DNA from: Umezawaea sp049997955
GTDB taxonomy: Bacteria > Actinomycetota > Actinomycetes > Mycobacteriales > Pseudonocardiaceae
Assembly: GCA_049997955.1 (NCBI GenBank)
Contig: JAEBDY010000025.1
Span: forward strand, 23,223-87,222
Reading direction: 5' to 3'
DNA: 64,000 bases
The position numbers and the translations under genes were made by a program. Shown piece by piece: positions 1-6,683 of this stretch (its first letter is position 1; every line of letters starts with the position of its first letter). The notes beneath the pieces were generated by a model that saw only the letters and a program-made list of their open reading frames with translations, was not told where the DNA came from and ran no database searches.

Positions 1-10
1 TGGGAGACCG

Positions 11-2818
11 ATGACCGACAAGCTGGCCGCCGAGGAGCAGTTCACCGAGGCATACCACCTGCCGCCGGGGATGCCGCGCCACGAAGCGCTCGAACGCGCC
101 GCGCGGGCGGCGGACGCGGCGGACCACCAGCAGTTGGCGGTGTCCAGCCGGGCGGCGCTGATCCGGTCCTGCTACGACCTCGGCCGCTACGACCTGATGC
201 TGGCGCCGTTCGCCTGGTGCACCGCCGCGGAGAAGCGCGGACCGGAGGACTTCGGCCGCTGGGAGTCGCACACGTTCGACTGGTGCCACAAGTGGATCGC
301 GAACGGCCTGCGCCGCGACCCGCGGTTCAGCCTGGCCCAGCTCAACGCGGTGGTGGAGCAGTTCGCGAACCGCTACCGGAAGCACGGTTTCTCGCAGCAG
401 CCGGTGCACGGCGTGCGGGCGACCCTGGCGCTGCACATCGGTGACGCCGAGGCGCACCGCGAACACCTGACGAAGTTCCTCGCGCTCGACCGCGGCCCGA
501 TGAGCGACTGCGAGGCGTGCGTCGTCGAGGACCAGGCGACCCACCTGATCCGGCTCGGACGGCACGCGGAGGCCGTCGCGCTCGCGGAACCCGTGCTGCG
601 GCAGGACACCACGTGCTCGACGCAGCCGCATGGCATCCTCACCGCGCTGCTGCCCGCGTTCGTGGCGCTGGGCGACGACGAGCGGGCGAGCAACGCGCAC
701 CTGGTGGCGTGCAGGCTGATCAAGGACGACAAGCTCGCGAGCTACCTCAACGCGCACCTGGAGTTCTGCGCCACGGCCGGGCACGTGGCGCGAGGCGTGG
801 ACCTGCTCTCCGGGCACCTCCACCGCGTGCACCACTCCGCCAGCCCTGCCGAGGCGATGGACTTCGCGGCCGCCGCGGCGCTGCTGCTCAGCCGGGTCGC
901 CGACGACGTCGAGTTCGAGGTGCCGCAGGCGGACGGCGTCACCACGAGCGTCCTGGGTGCGGCGGAACTGCGCGCCGAACTGGAGGCGTCCGCGCTCGCG
1001 TGGGCCAAGAGGTTCGACGAGCGCAACGGGAGCAACGCGGTCGGCGACCGGGTGCGGGAGACGATGCGGCGCCCCGACACCGGGTACGTGCCGCTCGCGG
1101 TCCCCGACCTCACGCCCGCCGACGTGCTGGACGAGCACGACGAACCCGACCTCGCGTCGGACCCGGTCGAACTGGCGCAGCGGGCGAACACCGCCTTCGA
1201 CCTCGGCGACTTCGTCACCGGCAGCAGGCTGCTGCGGTCGCTGCCCGCGGACATGGACGCGCTGCTGCCGGACGCGCTCGCCGCGCAGCTGATGGCGAAG
1301 CGCTTGACCGCAGGCGCTTCCCGGATCCCGCGCGAGGAACTGCTGGCCGGGTTCGCCGACGTCGTGGCCCAGCTGGACGAGGCGGACGAGCCCGATCTGG
1401 CCAACCGCTACCGAACGCGCCTCGCGGTGTGGCGGCTGCCGGAGGACGGGCTGGAGGCGAGCACCGCCCTGGCGCGGGAATGCCTGGCCGCCGCGGAATC
1501 CGGCGGAACGCCGTTCACCGCCGTGCTGGCCCGGCTCGTGCTGGCGGAACTGCTCGACCACGCGCACGAGCACGAGCACGCCGAGGCGCTGATCGCCGAG
1601 GCGCGGGCTCGGGCCGAGGGGGAGGCACCGGAACTGCTGGCCAGGGTCCGGGTCGACACCGCCGAGCACCTGGCCCGCCGCCAAGAGCTGGACAAGGCCC
1701 TCGCCGCGGTCACCGAGGTGCTGGCCGACGAGGTGCCGGAGAGCGTGCGGTTCGACGGGCTCCGGATCGAGCTGCGCCTGGAAACCGTGCTGGGCCAAGG
1801 AGATGCCGCGATGCGCACCGCCGACGACCTGGTGGCCCGGTCGGCCGGGTATCCGGGGCGGTGGCGCGCGGAGGCCCAGCGGCTGAGGGCGATCACCATC
1901 GAGGAACTCGGTCTGGAGGCGACCCACCTCGGCGAGTTGCGCGACGCCGTGGCCGCGTGCCGCGACTTCGCCGGCGACGCGCACACCGCGCAGGCGTGCT
2001 ACTCCCTCAGCGGCGGCTACCTCAAGACCGGCAGGCTCGTGGAGGCCGCCGAGACCCTGGAGGAGGCGCTGCGGCTGGTGCAGTCCGCCGGGGCCGAGGC
2101 CGAACTCGGCCTGCAGGTGCGGTTCCGGCTCGGCCAGACGTGCGCGCAACTGGGCGAGAACCAGACCGCGCTGCGCCACCTGACGACCTCGCTGGAGCAC
2201 ATCGGCGCGGACGAGCACTGGCAGCGCGCGGTCGCGCTGGACGCGCTCGCCAACGCCCGCCGCAGGCTCGACCAGCTCGTCGAGTCGTCGCGCACCTACG
2301 CCGAGGCCGCGGAGTTCTGGGAACTGATCGACCAACCCGGCGAGGCCGCCGGGTCGTGGGTCGAGGCGGCGAACGTGCTGCCCTTCGGCCAATCCACCGA
2401 AGGCCTGGTCGCGCTGGCGAGGGCGGAACGGCTGCTGCCCGGCATCGACGACGACGGGTCGCGCACGCACATCTCCGCGCGGATCGCCGCTATCAGGGCG
2501 TTCCTGCACGCGCAGGCGGGCGAGTTCGACCTGGCGATCGAGCAGAACGCCCTCGCGGAACAGGCCGCGATCGAGCTGGAAGACGTTGGCTGGCAAGCGT
2601 TCCTGGTCGCGCGGGGTGGCCGGTTCCGGCTGCGGTCCGGCGACGCGGCCGCCTCGGAGACCGCCGCTCGACGGGCGGCCGGGCTGCTCGGCGAGGAGAC
2701 GCCGAACGAGGTCGTGGCCGAGGTCGTGTCGGTGCTGGAGGACGCGCTGGCGGAACTGGACCGGCCCACGGGCACCGACCCGCTGGTGCGGGCGTTGACG
2801 GCACGTCTGGAGGGCTGA
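11..2818 (+). CDS. Large tetratricopeptide-repeat protein, function unknown
   Basis: This is a 935-residue, almost entirely alpha-helical protein built of repeated Ala/Leu/Glu-rich helical pairs typical of TPR solenoids. Examples are the stretches around residues 190-260, 520-620 and 660-800, with recurring A-x-x-Y/L-x-x-G and A-x-E-A-L-x-L-V patterns. I see no signal peptide, membrane segment, P-loop or DNA-binding domain, so a cytoplasmic scaffold role is the most that can be inferred. The ATG at 11 follows a GGGAG ribosome binding site at the very start of the window, so the gene looks complete. The next gene (lipoprotein) begins one base after its stop, which implies co-transcription and probable translational coupling. 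No specific function is recognised; the protein may be the helper half of a two-gene unit whose other half lies upstream. Confidence 0.85.
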   Translation: MTDKLAAEEQFTEAYHLPPGMPRHEALERAARAADAADHQQLAVSSRAALIRSCYDLGRYDLMLAPFAWCTAAEKRGPEDFGRWESHTFDWCHKWIANGLRRDPRFSLAQLNAVVEQFANRYRKHGFSQQPVHGVRATLALHIGDAEAHREHLTKFLALDRGPMSDCEACVVEDQATHLIRLGRHAEAVALAEPVLRQDTTCSTQPHGILTALLPAFVALGDDERASNAHLVACRLIKDDKLASYLNAHLEFCATAGHVARGVDLLSGHLHRVHHSASPAEAMDFAAAAALLLSRVADDVEFEVPQADGVTTSVLGAAELRAELEASALAWAKRFDERNGSNAVGDRVRETMRRPDTGYVPLAVPDLTPADVLDEHDEPDLASDPVELAQRANTAFDLGDFVTGSRLLRSLPADMDALLPDALAAQLMAKRLTAGASRIPREELLAGFADVVAQLDEADEPDLANRYRTRLAVWRLPEDGLEASTALARECLAAAESGGTPFTAVLARLVLAELLDHAHEHEHAEALIAEARARAEGEAPELLARVRVDTAEHLARRQELDKALAAVTEVLADEVPESVRFDGLRIELRLETVLGQGDAAMRTADDLVARSAGYPGRWRAEAQRLRAITIEELGLEATHLGELRDAVAACRDFAGDAHTAQACYSLSGGYLKTGRLVEAAETLEEALRLVQSAGAEAELGLQVRFRLGQTCAQLGENQTALRHLTTSLEHIGADEHWQRAVALDALANARRRLDQLVESSRTYAEAAEFWELIDQPGEAAGSWVEAANVLPFGQSTEGLVALARAERLLPGIDDDGSRTHISARIAAIRAFLHAQAGEFDLAIEQNALAEQAAIELEDVGWQAFLVARGGRFRLRSGDAAASETAARRAAGLLGEETPNEVVAEVVSVLEDALAELDRPTGTDPLVRALTARLEG

Positions 2819-2819
2819 G

Positions 2820-3164
2820 GTGCGACAGGTCGTGCTGGCCGGGCTGCTGCTCTCGCTGGCGGCGTGCGGAACGCCCGCTCCCCCGCCCGCGGTGTCGTCC
2901 ACGACGTCGACCGCCCCGACCCGCGATCCCGTGGTGCAGTGCGCGGACCGGCTGCTGTACTGGCTGGATCGGATCCGCACCTCACCGGACACGAGCGGGC
3001 TCGACTACCAGTCGATGGGGTTGACCGGCGCGGAGTTCGAGGAGCTGACGAAGCTCGAAGAACTCCCGCCCGCCGCGACCCCGCCGACGGCGGAGGCCAC
3101 GGCGGCGTGCGCTCGGCTCGAAGCCCAGCCGAAGCCGTCAGGCGGAACCGGCTGGCCGGGCTAG
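2820..3164 (+). CDS. Small secreted lipoprotein
   Basis: This 114-residue protein starts with a short type II signal peptide ending in a lipobox (LSLAAC, Cys at about residue 16), followed by a Pro/Thr/Ser-rich linker. It should therefore be lipid-anchored on the outer face of the membrane. The remainder is a short acidic helical region with no family I recognise. The GTG start lies one base after the stop of the TPR gene, and the GGAGGG at about 2809-2814 inside that gene is its ribosome binding site, so the two are coupled. Its 3-prime end overlaps the convergent rRNA methyltransferase gene by 27 bases. Confidence 0.75.
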   Translation: MRQVVLAGLLLSLAACGTPAPPPAVSSTTSTAPTRDPVVQCADRLLYWLDRIRTSPDTSGLDYQSMGLTGAEFEELTKLEELPPAATPPTAEATAACARLEAQPKPSGGTGWPG

Positions 3165-4022
3165 GCCCTGGTCCTTGTGCCGCAACGCTCTCGCCGACGC
3201 GTACAGGCAGACCGCGGCGGCGGTCGCGAGGTTCAGGCTCTCGGCGCCGCCGTAGATCGGGACCTTGAGCGAGGTGTCCAGGTCGGCGATCACGGTGTCC
3301 GGGAGGCCGTGGGCCTCGCTGCCGAACACCCACGCCGTCGGGTGGCCGAGGTCGCCGCGCTGGTCCGCGGTGTCCAGGTCGTCCTCCGCGTAGCCGTCCG
3401 CGGCGACCAGCCGCAGGCCCGCGGCACGGCAGGCCTGGAAGACCTCGTCGGCGTCGCGGGCGCGGCTGATGGGCAGGTGGAAGACGCTGCCGGTGGAGGC
3501 GCGCACGCACTTGCCGTTGTGCGGGTCGACGGTGTCGCCCGCGAAGATCACCGCGTCGGCGCCCGCGGCGTCGGCGACCCGGACGACCGTGCCCGCGTTG
3601 CCGGGGTCGGTGACGCCGTGCAGCACGGCGACCAGTCGCGGGACGCCGCGCAGGACGGTGTCCAGCGGCACGTCGACGGGGTCGCAGACGGCGATGAGGC
3701 CTTGGGGCGTCACGGTTTCCGAGAGTCCGGCGGCGGCCTTGTCGGTGACCGAGGTGACCCGGACGCCCGCGTCGATCGCGGCTCGCACGATCGTCTGGTT
3801 GCGCTCGGCGGCGGTGCCGGTCACGAACAGCTCGTGGACACGGCCCCGGCCCGCGGCGGACCAGGCGAGTGCTTCGCGGACGGCTTGGGCGCCTTCGGCG
3901 AGGAACTGTTCTGCGCGGTCCCTGCCCGGACGGCGGGTCAGCCTCCGAGCAGCAACGACCCGAGGTGTCCGTTCGGTGAACGGATCTGCCTCGGGTCGTC
4001 GTGCGCGAGTGTGGTCGCTCAG
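3138..4022 (-). CDS. tsnR: TrmH/SpoU-family RNA 2'-O-methyltransferase (TsnR-like)
   Basis: This is a SPOUT-class RNA ribose methyltransferase. The N-terminal substrate-binding part (FLAEGAQAVREAL, then VHELFVTG) and the C-terminal knotted SAM-binding domain are both visible. The latter has the motifs GVTDPGNAGTVVRVADAAG, AWVFGSEAHGLP and IYGGAESLNLATAAAVCLY. It lies directly behind rplT, the same order as tsnR in mycobacteria. The start is unusual. No in-frame ATG, GTG or TTG exists between the rplT stop and the first conserved motif (FTERTPRVVAARRL). The best candidate is a CTG at 4022-4020 that overlaps the rplT stop (CTGA) and is preceded by GAGGACAAGG. That gives 294 residues, slightly longer than the usual 260-280. 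The frame stays open far upstream, but that extension is antisense-like junk within rplT. Confidence 0.85.
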   Translation of the reverse strand: MSDHTRARRPEADPFTERTPRVVAARRLTRRPGRDRAEQFLAEGAQAVREALAWSAAGRGRVHELFVTGTAAERNQTIVRAAIDAGVRVTSVTDKAAAGLSETVTPQGLIAVCDPVDVPLDTVLRGVPRLVAVLHGVTDPGNAGTVVRVADAAGADAVIFAGDTVDPHNGKCVRASTGSVFHLPISRARDADEVFQACRAAGLRLVAADGYAEDDLDTADQRGDLGHPTAWVFGSEAHGLPDTVIADLDTSLKVPIYGGAESLNLATAAAVCLYASARALRHKDQGLARPAGSA

Positions 4023-4411
4023 GCCTTGTCCTCGGCCAGCGGCGCGTTCACGTCTTCGGGCATGGCCAGCTTGGCCAGCTCGACGATCGCGGCGAACGCG
4101 GCCGGGTCGTTGACGGCAAGGTCGGCGAGGATCTTGCGGTCGACCTCGATCTCGGCCAGACGCAGACCCTGGATGAAGCGGTTGTACGTCATCCCGTTCG
4201 CGCGGACCGCGGCGTTGATGCGCTGGATCCACAGCTTGCGGAAGTCGCCCTTGCGCGCCCGGCGGTCCCGGTACGCGTACATGAGCGAGTGGAGCACCTG
4301 CTCCTTGGCCTTGCGGTACAGCCTCGAGCGCTGGCCGCGGTAGCCGCTGGCGAGCTCAAGGGTGGTACGGCGCTTCTTGTGGGCGTTCACTGCCCTTTTG
4401 ACGCGTGCCAC
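4019..4411 (-). CDS. rplT: 50S ribosomal protein L20
   Basis: L20 is an early-assembly 23S rRNA-binding protein of the large subunit. The 130 residues match the family from MARVKRAVNAHKKRR onward, with the basic N-terminal extension, the FRKLWIQRINAAVR motif and the C-terminal domain (MTYNRFIQGL). A short acidic tail (residues 118-130) is typical of actinobacterial members. It is the third gene of infC-rpmI-rplT, 72 bases after rpmI, and its stop codon overlaps the apparent CTG start of the methyltransferase. In Firmicutes and enterobacteria this operon is autoregulated by L20; whether L20 acts on the leader here is unknown. Confidence 0.98.
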   Translation of the reverse strand: MARVKRAVNAHKKRRTTLELASGYRGQRSRLYRKAKEQVLHSLMYAYRDRRARKGDFRKLWIQRINAAVRANGMTYNRFIQGLRLAEIEVDRKILADLAVNDPAAFAAIVELAKLAMPEDVNAPLAEDKA

Positions 4412-4483
4412 TGTTCATCCTGTCGATCTCGTGGGGTCCGGCGCGTGGCGCCGGGCCCCGGTGTCCAAGGGGGTGGAGCGGGC

Positions 4484-4678
4484 TCAGATGCCGAGCAGCC
4501 TCTTCAGGCGAGGCACGTCGTTCTTCGCGACCTCGACCGTGCCGCTGAGCCGACGGGTCAGCTTGCTCGACTTCTTCTCCAGGAGGTGGCGCTTGCCGGC
4601 CTTCTCCCGGAGCAGCTTGCCGCTGCCGGTGACCCTGATCCGCTTGGAGGTCCCCTTGTGGGTCTTCTGCTTCGGCAT
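4484..4678 (-). CDS. rpmI: 50S ribosomal protein L35
   Basis: This is a 64-residue, strongly basic large-subunit protein beginning MPKQKTHKGTSKRIRVTGSGK, with the typical HLLEKKSSKLTRRL core. Length and sequence agree with the bacterial L35 family. It sits between infC (65 bases upstream) and rplT (72 bases downstream) in the conserved translation operon. The ATG start is unambiguous because the N-terminus is conserved. Confidence 0.98.
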   Translation of the reverse strand: MPKQKTHKGTSKRIRVTGSGKLLREKAGKRHLLEKKSSKLTRRLSGTVEVAKNDVPRLKRLLGI

Positions 4679-4743
4679 TTCCGTCCTCGTCTCGTGCTGC
4701 CACCGGGATGGGGCGGCAATGCGTTCCTGCGGCGGACCGCAGA

Positions 4744-5367
4744 TCAGCCTTGTGCTGAGTCCGCGCCCTCTTCGGCCGCTACGTCGACACCGTCGCCGTA
4801 GTCGGGCTTGAGCGGGCGCGTCTTCGTGGTCTTGTGCGGCGCCAACACCATGATCATGTTGCGGCCGTCCTGCTTCGGGTTGGACTCGACGAAGCCCAGC
4901 TCCGCGACGTCCTCCGCCAGCTTCTGCAGCAGCCGGTAACCCAGTTCCGGACGCGACTGCTCGCGACCGCGGAACATGATGGTCACCTTGACCTTGTTAC
5001 CACCGGACAGGAACCGGGCCACGTGGCCCTTCTTCGTCAGGTAGTCGTGCGGGTCGATCTTCGGTCGGAGCTTCTGCTCCTTGATGACCGTCAGCTGCTG
5101 GTTGCGGCGTGACTCGCGGGCCTTCTGCGCGCTCTCGTACTTGAACTTGCCGTAGTCCATGAGCTTGCAGACCGGCGGCCGAGCCTGCGCGGCGACCTCT
5201 ACGAGGTCCAGATCCGCTTCCTGGGCGAGTCGGAGCGCGTCCTCGATGCGAACGATCCCGACCTGCTCGCCGTTCGGCCCAACCAGACGGACCTCCGGCA
5301 CCCGAATGCGGTCGTTGATGCGCGGCTCGGTGCTGGCGGGAGCACCTCGGTTCGAGGGACTTGTCAT
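4744..5367 (-). CDS. infC: Translation initiation factor IF-3
   Basis: IF-3 binds the 30S subunit, prevents premature 50S joining and proofreads start-codon selection. The 207 residues contain the N-terminal domain (INDRIRVPEVRLVGPNGEQ, LVEVAAQARPPVCKLMDYGKFKYE), the lysine-rich linker and the C-terminal domain (EQKLRPKIDPHDYLTKKGH, MFRGREQSRPELG). A 25-residue acidic tail follows, as in other actinobacteria. The start chosen is a standard ATG preceded by AAAGGACG, not the rare ATT or ATC used in many other bacteria. It heads infC-rpmI-rplT-tsnR and lies behind a leader of about 210 bases carrying a terminator-like hairpin. Confidence 0.97.
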   Translation of the reverse strand: MTSPSNRGAPASTEPRINDRIRVPEVRLVGPNGEQVGIVRIEDALRLAQEADLDLVEVAAQARPPVCKLMDYGKFKYESAQKARESRRNQQLTVIKEQKLRPKIDPHDYLTKKGHVARFLSGGNKVKVTIMFRGREQSRPELGYRLLQKLAEDVAELGFVESNPKQDGRNMIMVLAPHKTTKTRPLKPDYGDGVDVAAEEGADSAQG

Positions 5368-5393
5368 TCACGTCCTTTGAGACTCGTTGTGCG

Positions 5394-5432
5394 CCAAAAA
5401 CAAGAGCCCCGACACCATTGCTGGTGCGGGGC
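5394..5432 (-). terminator. Terminator-like attenuator hairpin in the infC leader
   Basis: On the minus strand a stem (GCCCCG, then CACCA, with one bulged base) closes on a GCAA tetraloop at 5406-5432. It is followed at once by UCUUGUUUUUGG. That is the layout of a Rho-independent terminator, yet it lies about 30 bases upstream of the infC start codon. A premature terminator here would let the cell attenuate infC-rpmI-rplT. Stem and tract are read directly; the regulatory role is inference. Confidence 0.6.
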
Positions 5433-5593
5433 CCGCCTCCGACCGATCACCCAAGCCGACGCGCGAGCGCGTCGGGCAGAACGGCACGGTGGCCTTCCGC
5501 TGGGACCGGAACCCGGCCGCCTTGACGGCTGCACGGGTGGGAGCGGGGCTCCACTTGCCGCCCCCGCACGAACGAGGGCTGGTCGCGCCGTAA

Positions 5594-5616
5594 AGAGTAG
5601 CAGACGCGGTTGTCAA
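5594..5616 (-). promoter_or_regulatory. Candidate infC operon promoter
   Basis: On the minus strand a perfect TTGACA (complement of 5611-5616) is followed after 16 bases by TTTACG; an alternative TACTCT lies closer. The -35 is strong but the -10 is poor, so the exact start is uncertain. A start near 5585 would give a leader of roughly 210-220 bases in front of infC. Confidence 0.4.
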
Positions 5617-5661
5617 CCCCCGAATCGGCGGGCCCCCCGGGCGGCTTGCGACAATGCCGGG

Positions 5662-6003
5662 GTGACCGAGCAGCCCGAAGTCGACGTCCGAGAACTGTCC
5701 GAGGTGCCCAGCATCGAGGTGATCAGCAGGGCGGCGGTCATGCTGCTGTCCGCCGCCGCCGAACGCCTCGGCCTCGCCGACGAGGACCCCGGGACGAGTC
5801 CCCGCCGCGACCTCGACGAGGCCCGCAGGCTGATCACCGCGCTGGCGGGTCTGATCACCGCGTCCGTCGAGTACCTCGGACCGCACGCCGGGCCGCTGCG
5901 CGACGGCCTGCAGTCGGTGCAGCGGGCGTTCCGCGAGGCGTCGGTCGTGCAGGACGAGCCCGGCGCCGGTCCCGGCGAGAAGTACACCGGCCCGGTCTAC
6001 TGA
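5662..6003 (+). CDS. DUF1844 family protein
   Basis: This 113-residue acidic alpha-helical protein resembles the DUF1844 family (EVISRAAVMLLSAAAERLGL, then helices ending in LQSVQRAFREAS). Its biochemical role is unknown. Actinobacterial homologues usually sit next to infC-rpmI-rplT, as here, divergently transcribed. The GTG at 5662 is chosen because the conserved region starts a few residues later; longer in-frame starts would run through the infC leader hairpin. A Tyr-Thr-Gly-Pro-Val-Tyr C-terminus follows a flexible Gly/Pro segment. Confidence 0.8.
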   Translation: MTEQPEVDVRELSEVPSIEVISRAAVMLLSAAAERLGLADEDPGTSPRRDLDEARRLITALAGLITASVEYLGPHAGPLRDGLQSVQRAFREASVVQDEPGAGPGEKYTGPVY

Positions 6004-6019
6004 CTCCGGGCGACAGCGG

Positions 6020-6616
6020 CTAGCCGCGGATCCCCAGGCGCGCCAACCGGCGTGACGCCAGCACGGCGATCACGTCGGGGTCGCCGCGGCGCCAGCCGTC
6101 GACCGGGTCCCCGTCGAACCTGGCGAGCTGCGCGAGCGACATGGTGTTGAGCGCGTGCAGCGCCAGCAGGTCGGTGCGGCCCGTCTCGCGGAGCCGCCGG
6201 GCGGCGAACGCCCGGCGGGCGAAGCGGATCCGCAGCGGCAGCCAGGTGACGAGCAGGAACACGACGGGCACGACGATCAGGGCGACGGTGAGCCACAGGG
6301 CCACCGTCTCCACGGCCTCGATCTGGGAACGGCCCACGTCGGCCAGCGTGGTGCCCGCGTCCGTGCCCTTGCCCAGCGCGCCCGCCAGGTCGTCGCCGAC
6401 GACCGGCACGCGGCCCGCGCTGCCCGCCGCGTCGGAGAAGGCGTCGTGGACCCTGTCACCCGCGCTGACCAGCCCGTCGCCGGGGGCCCGCGCGGACAGG
6501 ACGCCGTCGCGGGCGCCCAGCGCGAACCAGACCCAGAACCACACCCAGCCGACCGCCAGCACGTCGGCGATGACCTGACGGGTGAACCGCGCGGCGCCGT
6601 CCGCGTACCACTTCAT
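6020..6616 (-). CDS. Two-helix membrane protein, function unknown
   Basis: This 198-residue protein has one membrane segment near residues 15-38 (VLAVGWVWFWVWFAL) and a second near residues 105-130 (TVALIVVPVVFLLVTWLPL). Between them lies an extracytoplasmic Gly/Asp-rich loop of about 65 residues. After the second helix comes a basic cytoplasmic tail. The architecture matches conserved actinobacterial membrane proteins without assigned function. The ATG at 6616 is preferred; a TTG two codons upstream (6622) is also possible and neither has a strong ribosome binding site. It is divergent from the XRE/NB-ARC regulator, with only about 70 bases between them. Confidence 0.7.
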   Translation of the reverse strand: MKWYADGAARFTRQVIADVLAVGWVWFWVWFALGARDGVLSARAPGDGLVSAGDRVHDAFSDAAGSAGRVPVVGDDLAGALGKGTDAGTTLADVGRSQIEAVETVALWLTVALIVVPVVFLLVTWLPLRIRFARRAFAARRLRETGRTDLLALHALNTMSLAQLARFDGDPVDGWRRGDPDVIAVLASRRLARLGIRG

Positions 6617-6683
6617 GCGCAACGTCTATCAGCATCGCGGTTCGACCGGTAGCGCCGGGTGGTCGCCCGCTATCGTGCGGTCG

